From a virus, in IMG/VR virus record IMGVR_UViG_3300022890_000098, positions 1 to 24,843 of that record: a stretch of 24,843 nucleotides of DNA; one strand, 5' to 3'. The notes under the pieces are model-generated. The model saw only the letters and a program-made list of their open reading frames with translations, made no database searches and was not told the origin of the DNA. Shown here piece by piece: positions 20,331 to 24,843 of the stretch (positions are counted from its first letter, which is position 1; every line of letters begins with the position of its first letter). Position numbers and translations under genes: made by a program.

Positions 20331-21317
20331 TTATCCACCTGTAGCTGCACCACGGATTTGGATACAAAGATCGGCTCCTGCACCCTCATGGTCTGAGAAT
20401 GATCCACCGACATAAGTGCTACCGAACTGCATTTTATATCCTACCGTTGCAATCTGGTTGAGAGGATCGGATGATCCTGCACTGCCCTGTTGCTTGGTGA
20501 TTAGTTCAATGAAATCTGAATCAAAGGATGTAAATGCGAAAGCGTTTCTTGCAAACATTAAGGATCTGTAGACTGCAATACTGCTGGCATTGTCTACGGA
20601 GTTGATGTTATTCGATTCAACGACTCTAGCACCATAGACTTTGCCTACTTCGCCTTTGAGAGGTTTTTCGGCTAGTCCGGCTACGTATTTGTTTAATTCA
20701 ATGAAGCCACCTGCTGATGTGTCACTCTGGATGTCCATACTAATTAGATCATGGACTACCCAGGTGTAAGAACCATCGTCCATCTTAGGTGCATCTTGTC
20801 CTTTGAGGACTCTTACTGCTTTGATGGAATCTTGGGCTATGAATACATCTGTAGCGGTTACTGTGTTATCTGCGGCTATGCCACTACCTACGTACTGTAT
20901 GTTGGATGTGGCTCCGGCTATACAGACGTTACGGACTAATGAGTCTGCTGATTTAGCAGCGTCGTAGCTTAGTTCTTTAACGTGGTCTTCCATTACGGGG
21001 TCAATAGCTGTAGAGACTAGCAAATCAGTAATGGGGATGTACTTACCATACTGTTTCATGCTTACAGTGTACTTGGTTGTTTTGAGTGACGAGGCTGTTG
21101 GGGTTACACCTTCACTCAGTTCACTGAGGTCTTCGGCTATGTGCCCATATTTCAATACGTAGCTGTCTTTACCCGTTCTGCGAGGGTGGAGCAGTTTCTT
21201 GCCTAGTTGTACTATCACGAGTTTTTTCTTTGCTTGTTCTAAAAGCAGTTTGAAATAATAACTGTGTAAGTTATCACTCATGTTAGTTGTGTTCTGTGCG
21301 AATCCTGCGGAAATCAT
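20331..21317 (-). CDS. Major capsid protein, N4 gp56-type (328 aa)
   Basis: Forms the icosahedral shell. The protein has the layout of the N4 gp56 capsid family: N-terminal segment, LLEQAKKKLVIVQLGKKLLH helix, GKDSYVLKYGHI (about 49-61), YGKYIPITDLL (about 91-101), a long middle with SYTWVVHDLISMDIQSD (about 181-197), and a late strand region (YKMQFGSTYVGGSFSDHEGA). Length 328 fits. The gene follows the scaffold gene directly and has a strong site TAAGGAGTAACAT before ATG 21317. A hairpin follows the stop. The fold is presumably HK97-like, as for all tailed phages. Confidence 0.85.
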   Translation of the reverse strand: MISAGFAQNTTNMSDNLHSYYFKLLLEQAKKKLVIVQLGKKLLHPRRTGKDSYVLKYGHIAEDLSELSEGVTPTASSLKTTKYTVSMKQYGKYIPITDLLVSTAIDPVMEDHVKELSYDAAKSADSLVRNVCIAGATSNIQYVGSGIAADNTVTATDVFIAQDSIKAVRVLKGQDAPKMDDGSYTWVVHDLISMDIQSDTSAGGFIELNKYVAGLAEKPLKGEVGKVYGARVVESNNINSVDNASSIAVYRSLMFARNAFAFTSFDSDFIELITKQQGSAGSSDPLNQIATVGYKMQFGSTYVGGSFSDHEGAGADLCIQIRGAATGG

Positions 21318-21335
21318 ATGTTACTCCTTAGATCT

Positions 21336-22148
21336 CTACTCGTTGATGTCTATGTCGCCTTTCTCGAAGGCTGCTTTCATTTCAGCGGCAGAGAGTTTGG
21401 TTATGTCTAGTTTCTTGCCTCCTGATTTATTGGAAGGGCCTTCTACTCTGGCTTTTCCCTTTTGGCGATGGACTTTCTCGCCTTTTTCTGCGCCTTTAGC
21501 TTCGGCTTTCTTTACTATTTCAGCGGCTTTTACTCCTCTTGCTGCTAGGTGTAGGATGTCTAGGAGTCTTGGATCCATTCGCATAGAATCGGGGATTAGA
21601 TCACTGTATTGCGTGGCAATGGCTGCCATTGTGGGGTCTAATTCAGCGAAGTCGCTATTGGTATCAGCTATGCGAGCATCGTATACTCTTTTGAACTCGC
21701 TGGCTTTTACATCTCCTTTTAGTTCGTTGACTATCTTACGGGTGCGGGCATCGAGGGCTGCTTCGGGATCGGCAGCTAGTTCTTCTGCGAATCTTTTTAG
21801 GCGAGTTGCTCTTTCATCAGAGGATTCTCCCCTCTCTTGGGGTACCACGATGGCTGTACGGAGTTTTTGAATTTCGGAACTCTGTCTGCCTGTGAATGAT
21901 TCGAGTTCTTGATATGCTTTTAGCACATCGGCCTGAGTTTTGAACCTTCCTGGTACGACCCATTCTTCTTCTTCAGTAGTTACCGTAGGTGGGTCTTCTT
22001 CTACGACTACTTCAGGTGTTACCTCTTCTGTAGAGGCACCTTCTTCGGATTCCACTGTTACTTGAGTTCCCGCTTCGTTGGGATCTACTTCTACTTGATC
22101 CTCTTCGATAGCGGCTCTAAGCTCTTCTAGTGACTTTTCCATTACCAT
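21336..22148 (-). CDS. Head scaffolding protein (270 aa)
   Basis: Assists capsid assembly and is then lost. The N-terminal 65 residues are very acidic (many Glu, with EEVTPEVVVEEDPP). VPGRFKTQADVLKAYQELES (about 65-84) is the signature segment of podovirus scaffolds. The C-terminus is strongly basic then helical (KGAEKGEKVHRQKGKARVEG, then LSAAEMKAAFEKGDI), suited to bind capsid subunits. ATG 22148 after AGGAGGAAGACA; a second in-frame ATG lies 2 codons later. Position between portal and capsid genes is exactly that expected. Confidence 0.85.
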   Translation of the reverse strand: MVMEKSLEELRAAIEEDQVEVDPNEAGTQVTVESEEGASTEEVTPEVVVEEDPPTVTTEEEEWVVPGRFKTQADVLKAYQELESFTGRQSSEIQKLRTAIVVPQERGESSDERATRLKRFAEELAADPEAALDARTRKIVNELKGDVKASEFKRVYDARIADTNSDFAELDPTMAAIATQYSDLIPDSMRMDPRLLDILHLAARGVKAAEIVKKAEAKGAEKGEKVHRQKGKARVEGPSNKSGGKKLDITKLSAAEMKAAFEKGDIDINE

Positions 22149-22169
22149 TGTCTTCCTCCTGGTTGCTGT

Positions 22170-22472
22170 TTATATTCCAAATTCTCTTATGTTGTTTTCG
22201 TCTTCTATTATGTTCTGTATATCCTGGTGTAGTTTTTCTTTTATTGCTTTGGCTGATTGTAGTGTTTGTATTACACTGTTGAATGCTCTATATCTTTCTT
22301 GTAGTACCATTAGTTTGTTGAAGTCTTTTTCTAGTAGTAGGGCTTCCATTACTACAGTCTTTACTTCGCCTAGGTGGTCTAGGAGTACTTTCCAGCCCTC
22401 TTGTTCAGTTAGTCTTTCTAGTGATTCATATTTTTTGGCTGCGATTACTACGCTCTCTTTTTCGTGGTTCAT
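22170..22472 (-). CDS. Small coiled-coil head-region protein (100 aa)
   Basis: Start ATG overlaps the portal stop (ATGA), so translation is coupled. Almost entirely helical with heptad-like spacing (ALLLEKDFNKLMVLQERYRA, then LQSAKAIKEKLHQDIQNIIE). No known enzymatic motif. A short helical protein between portal and scaffold is common in N4-gp56-type podoviruses, perhaps acting in portal or scaffold assembly; that role is inferred. Confidence 0.75.
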   Translation of the reverse strand: MNHEKESVVIAAKKYESLERLTEQEGWKVLLDHLGEVKTVVMEALLLEKDFNKLMVLQERYRAFNSVIQTLQSAKAIKEKLHQDIQNIIEDENNIREFGI

Positions 22473-24346
22473 TGTTGTCCACCTTCCTCACCACCTTGTA
22501 GTTGTGATATGGGTACTACTTGGACGGGTTGACCCTTTTCATCGACTAGTTGTCCATCTTCTGTTTGGACTACTATTGTGGGGCCTTCGGGGAGTACATA
22601 TTCTGCTGGTCTTGAGAAGCCTTTTAGTTCGAAGGCTTTTGTGCCTAGTTTCTTTATGTCGAATGTTCCTGGTTTTACCTTTTCTATTTGGCCTACTACT
22701 TGGAGCATGTAGTTTAGGGATTCTGCTTGTTCAGCTATTGTTTTCCTTATTGGGGTAGATTCAGGTATGAAGTCTATATCTGACTTGAAGGCTAGAGAGT
22801 CTAATGTACTGAAGGGATTGACTTCATCTCCGGTTACGCGATATTCTAGTTGGTCCTTGCTGCCATCTCCTAAGAACTGTCTGTTGTACCAGAGTAGTAT
22901 TCTAGCTAAGGGCCTTATGAATGTGTATTGTAGGAGTTTGGCTTTGGCTGATATGCGTAAGCCTGTGGAGCTTGCTAGGTAGTTAATGCCGGTGGCTGTA
23001 CGACCGAAGGCTGCTCCTACGTTACTTACGTCTTGGCGAGGGTTTAGTATTTGGGTGGTGTTTTGAATGTCGTAGTCTATACTGCCTACTTCTTCTACGG
23101 AGGCGGGGTTGGGGCCTGTGTTCTCGAATTTTTGTATGCCATTGAGATCATCGCATAGGACTACTTTATCTGGGCTAGTGTAGAGTTCTCTAGTGTTAAT
23201 GCCGGATTGTCTTTCTACTAGCCACATGCTATTTAGTGACATGTTGGTTCTGTCTAGTCTCGCGTTGCGTAGGGCAGTGGATTCGGATATTAGACCTTTA
23301 ATGTGGTTTAGTTCGCCGTAGCCGTAGGTTTCACCGTCTATGGGGTAGTCGTAGGACATTACGAATGGTTTGAATTTGTATTTGAAAGGGTTTGGGTCTT
23401 TACGTAGTAGTATGGGTTCTAGTTCACTTGGGTAGGCTATTACTATTAGTACTGGTTCTTTGTAGCCCTTACCTAAGTTGTATCTGCCCCACCATTCTAC
23501 TACTCTCCATTTACCTTGGTTCTTTTGTTGTTGTTTGGATTGGTTGCTGTAGAGGGCTAGGGCTGCTTCTTTGGAATGGTTGGATTCAGGTTTGTTGGCT
23601 GGTACGGGTTCTTCTGATATGGGGGTGTTGGGGTCTTTCTTTCCTATTAGTTTCTTTATTTTGGAGTGGCCTCTCCAATAGTTCTCATTATCTAATAGGT
23701 CGTCGGGATCTCTGTAGACTTCGTGGGCTACCCATTGCATTCTTTGGATGTCACAGTCTACGGAGCCTTTGGGGACCATGAATTCGAATAGGCTTAGGTT
23801 GTAGAATCTGGGACCGTCGAACATTACATCGTCTGAGGTTAGGGATTTGGGTTCGGGGTTGCCTTCGTCAAATTCTAGTTCGTCGGGGTCTAAGTCTCTT
23901 TCTATTGTGTCTTCTTCCCATATTATCTTCATTACGGAGTTACCTAGTTTTCCTAGGTTTCTGAAGTATTTTCTCATTTCTGGGTAGAAGTCACCTACTT
24001 CTAGTTGCCATTGGGTGAAGTTGCTTACGTCTGCTGCTGATTCTACTACTTCTTCGCCTTTAGTTCTGGGGGAATAGGCTATGTAAGGGGTTTCACCGAA
24101 CATTAGTTCTGATAAATGGTCTACGAAGGGTTCTATTTGTTGGAAGGCTATTGGGAGTTCTAGGTTGGCTCTGCCTCTGGGGGTGTTCTTTTTGGAGGCT
24201 CCTTTGGTGTAGAGGTACTCGAATACGTTCCACTTTCTTCTGAGGGGTCTGTAGAAGGTTTCGGAGTCTTGTAAGAGGCCAGCTACGTAGTCTATACATG
24301 CTTGAGTAGCTTTGCTTTTAGACGTGCTTTTATATGCTTTAGCCAT
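22469..24346 (-). CDS. Portal protein (625 aa)
   Basis: Dodecameric ring at the capsid vertex through which DNA is packaged and ejected. The N-terminus (basic, then YVAGLLQDSETFYRPLRRKW) and central segment (NLELPIAFQQIEPFVDHLSE, then FRNLGKLGNSVMKIIWEED) match the portal family of podoviruses. The wing/stem region includes a GEL helix after YPIDGETYGYGEL, NARLDRTNMSLNSMW and a C-terminal Gln-rich barrel-like tail. Length 625 is within the family range. It lies just downstream of the terminase with an 8-nt gap; its SD is weak, so coupling to the terminase stop is likely. Confidence 0.85.
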   Translation of the reverse strand: MAKAYKSTSKSKATQACIDYVAGLLQDSETFYRPLRRKWNVFEYLYTKGASKKNTPRGRANLELPIAFQQIEPFVDHLSELMFGETPYIAYSPRTKGEEVVESAADVSNFTQWQLEVGDFYPEMRKYFRNLGKLGNSVMKIIWEEDTIERDLDPDELEFDEGNPEPKSLTSDDVMFDGPRFYNLSLFEFMVPKGSVDCDIQRMQWVAHEVYRDPDDLLDNENYWRGHSKIKKLIGKKDPNTPISEEPVPANKPESNHSKEAALALYSNQSKQQQKNQGKWRVVEWWGRYNLGKGYKEPVLIVIAYPSELEPILLRKDPNPFKYKFKPFVMSYDYPIDGETYGYGELNHIKGLISESTALRNARLDRTNMSLNSMWLVERQSGINTRELYTSPDKVVLCDDLNGIQKFENTGPNPASVEEVGSIDYDIQNTTQILNPRQDVSNVGAAFGRTATGINYLASSTGLRISAKAKLLQYTFIRPLARILLWYNRQFLGDGSKDQLEYRVTGDEVNPFSTLDSLAFKSDIDFIPESTPIRKTIAEQAESLNYMLQVVGQIEKVKPGTFDIKKLGTKAFELKGFSRPAEYVLPEGPTIVVQTEDGQLVDEKGQPVQVVPISQLQGGEEGGQQ

Positions 24347-24354
24347 TTAGGTGC

Positions 24355-24843
24355 CTATATGGGGAATCCGGTGGTGGGGTCGTATTCTTGGGATTGGTTG
24401 TTGTAGGGTTTAGTGGAGTTGTTTAATGATGTTCTTAGTACGAGTACTTGTTCCCAGGCTAGGGCTAGGGCCATTATTCTATCATCTCTTGCAGAGCCTT
24501 TAGCTCCTAGTTTGCCTGTCTTTTCATCTACTACGAAGGTGCTTAGTTCTCCTATTGTGTATTTATCATATACTTTTAGATCCCCATCTCTTAATGCTGC
24601 TTTTAGGTTGCTTATTAGGTTGTTTTTGTTGCCGCCTGTGGTTCTCCAACCTATTGTTTTAGTCTTTTTCTTGGTGTACTGGTCGTATTCGTATCTCTTA
24701 TATAGATAGGGGTATCTTAGGCTGTTACTGTATACCCCTGATAGGTTTGTTATTACTGCGTGTCCACTATTGTTCTCTTCTACTATTACTCTAGCTTTGT
24801 TGTAGAAGTGTCCTGCTTTATATATCTCAGCTGCGTAGTTGTC
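24355..24843 (-). CDS. Large terminase, C-terminal nuclease part, 5' end outside window
   Basis: The frame runs from the right edge to TAG at 24355-24357, 163 codons minus stop. It is the C-terminal half of a packaging motor subunit: ARVIVEENNSGHAVI (about residues 18-32 of the visible part), TIGWRTTGGNKNNLISNLKA, and the nuclease signature KGSARDDRIMALALAW, in which the two Asp residues bind metal in an RNase H-like fold that cuts concatemeric DNA. The ATPase part lies beyond the window. Its place before portal, scaffold and capsid genes is the classical head module order. Confidence 0.88.
   Translation of the reverse strand, partial: DNYAAEIYKAGHFYNKARVIVEENNSGHAVITNLSGVYSNSLRYPYLYKRYEYDQYTKKKTKTIGWRTTGGNKNNLISNLKAALRDGDLKVYDKYTIGELSTFVVDEKTGKLGAKGSARDDRIMALALAWEQVLVLRTSLNNSTKPYNNQSQEYDPTTGFPI

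Noticed and set aside
22189-22758. 189-codon open frame on the plus strand
   Set aside because: Antisense to the coiled-coil and portal genes, low-complexity Leu/Ser composition, no ribosome site.
1-24843. CRISPR arrays, insertion sequences, integrase or attachment sites
   Set aside because: No regularly spaced repeats other than the 18-bp coding repeats, no transposase or integrase motif, and no paired direct repeats that would mark att sites were seen.

Overview
The window looks like part of a double-stranded DNA phage genome of short-tailed (podovirus) type, or a prophage of one. The evidence is a late gene block, almost all on the minus strand, in phage order. Read in transcription order from the right edge it holds the C-terminal part of a large terminase, portal, a small coiled-coil protein, an acidic scaffold, an N4 gp56-type major capsid protein, fibre and decoration proteins, an adaptor, a large tail-hub or nozzle protein, two more appendage proteins, a degenerate acetyltransferase, four internal (ejection) virion proteins including a lytic transglycosylase, an endolysin and a row of small genes. 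There is no tape measure, sheath or tail-tube gene. Strong Shine-Dalgarno sequences before most genes and a GH108-type endolysin suggest a Gram-negative host that uses SD-led initiation. The host cannot be named from the sequence.

Layout. Positions 1-2727 (plus strand) are an early or metabolic edge: a repeat-bearing protein cut by the window edge, a tRNA-Leu-like RNA whose anticodon and T loops appear to carry insertions (about 487-680), and a compact operon of small genes ending with a RuvC-type Holliday junction resolvase and a zinc-ribbon protein. A strong stem-loop at 2761-2792, with T-rich flanks on both strands, separates this from the convergent minus-strand late operon. Positions 2824-4505 hold three related surface or fibre-type proteins and a short protein homologous to the C-terminus of a fibre gene 12 kb away. 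Positions 4531-5695 are the probable lysis region. Positions 5738-10084 are mainly ejection proteins. Positions 10060-15872 are the acetyltransferase, tail appendages, hub and adaptor. Positions 15875-20278 are an accessory pocket between adaptor and capsid genes, with a rhomboid intramembrane protease, a small VanZ-like membrane protein and several beta-rich decoration or fibre proteins. Positions 20331-24843 are the head genes.

The genes form a mostly co-directional, tightly packed late operon with stop/start overlaps (TAATG, ATGA) in many places. Two short hairpins, after the capsid gene and before the 141-residue protein gene, may tune expression.

Most unusual points: a rhomboid protease with complete catalytic residues inside a virion operon, co-translated with a second membrane protein; the tRNA-Leu-like RNA; a conserved-looking small Cys protein readable only through a -1 shift at an A-run; a GNAT protein that has lost the glycines of its acetyl-CoA loop; and duplicated or shared C-terminal domains among surface proteins.
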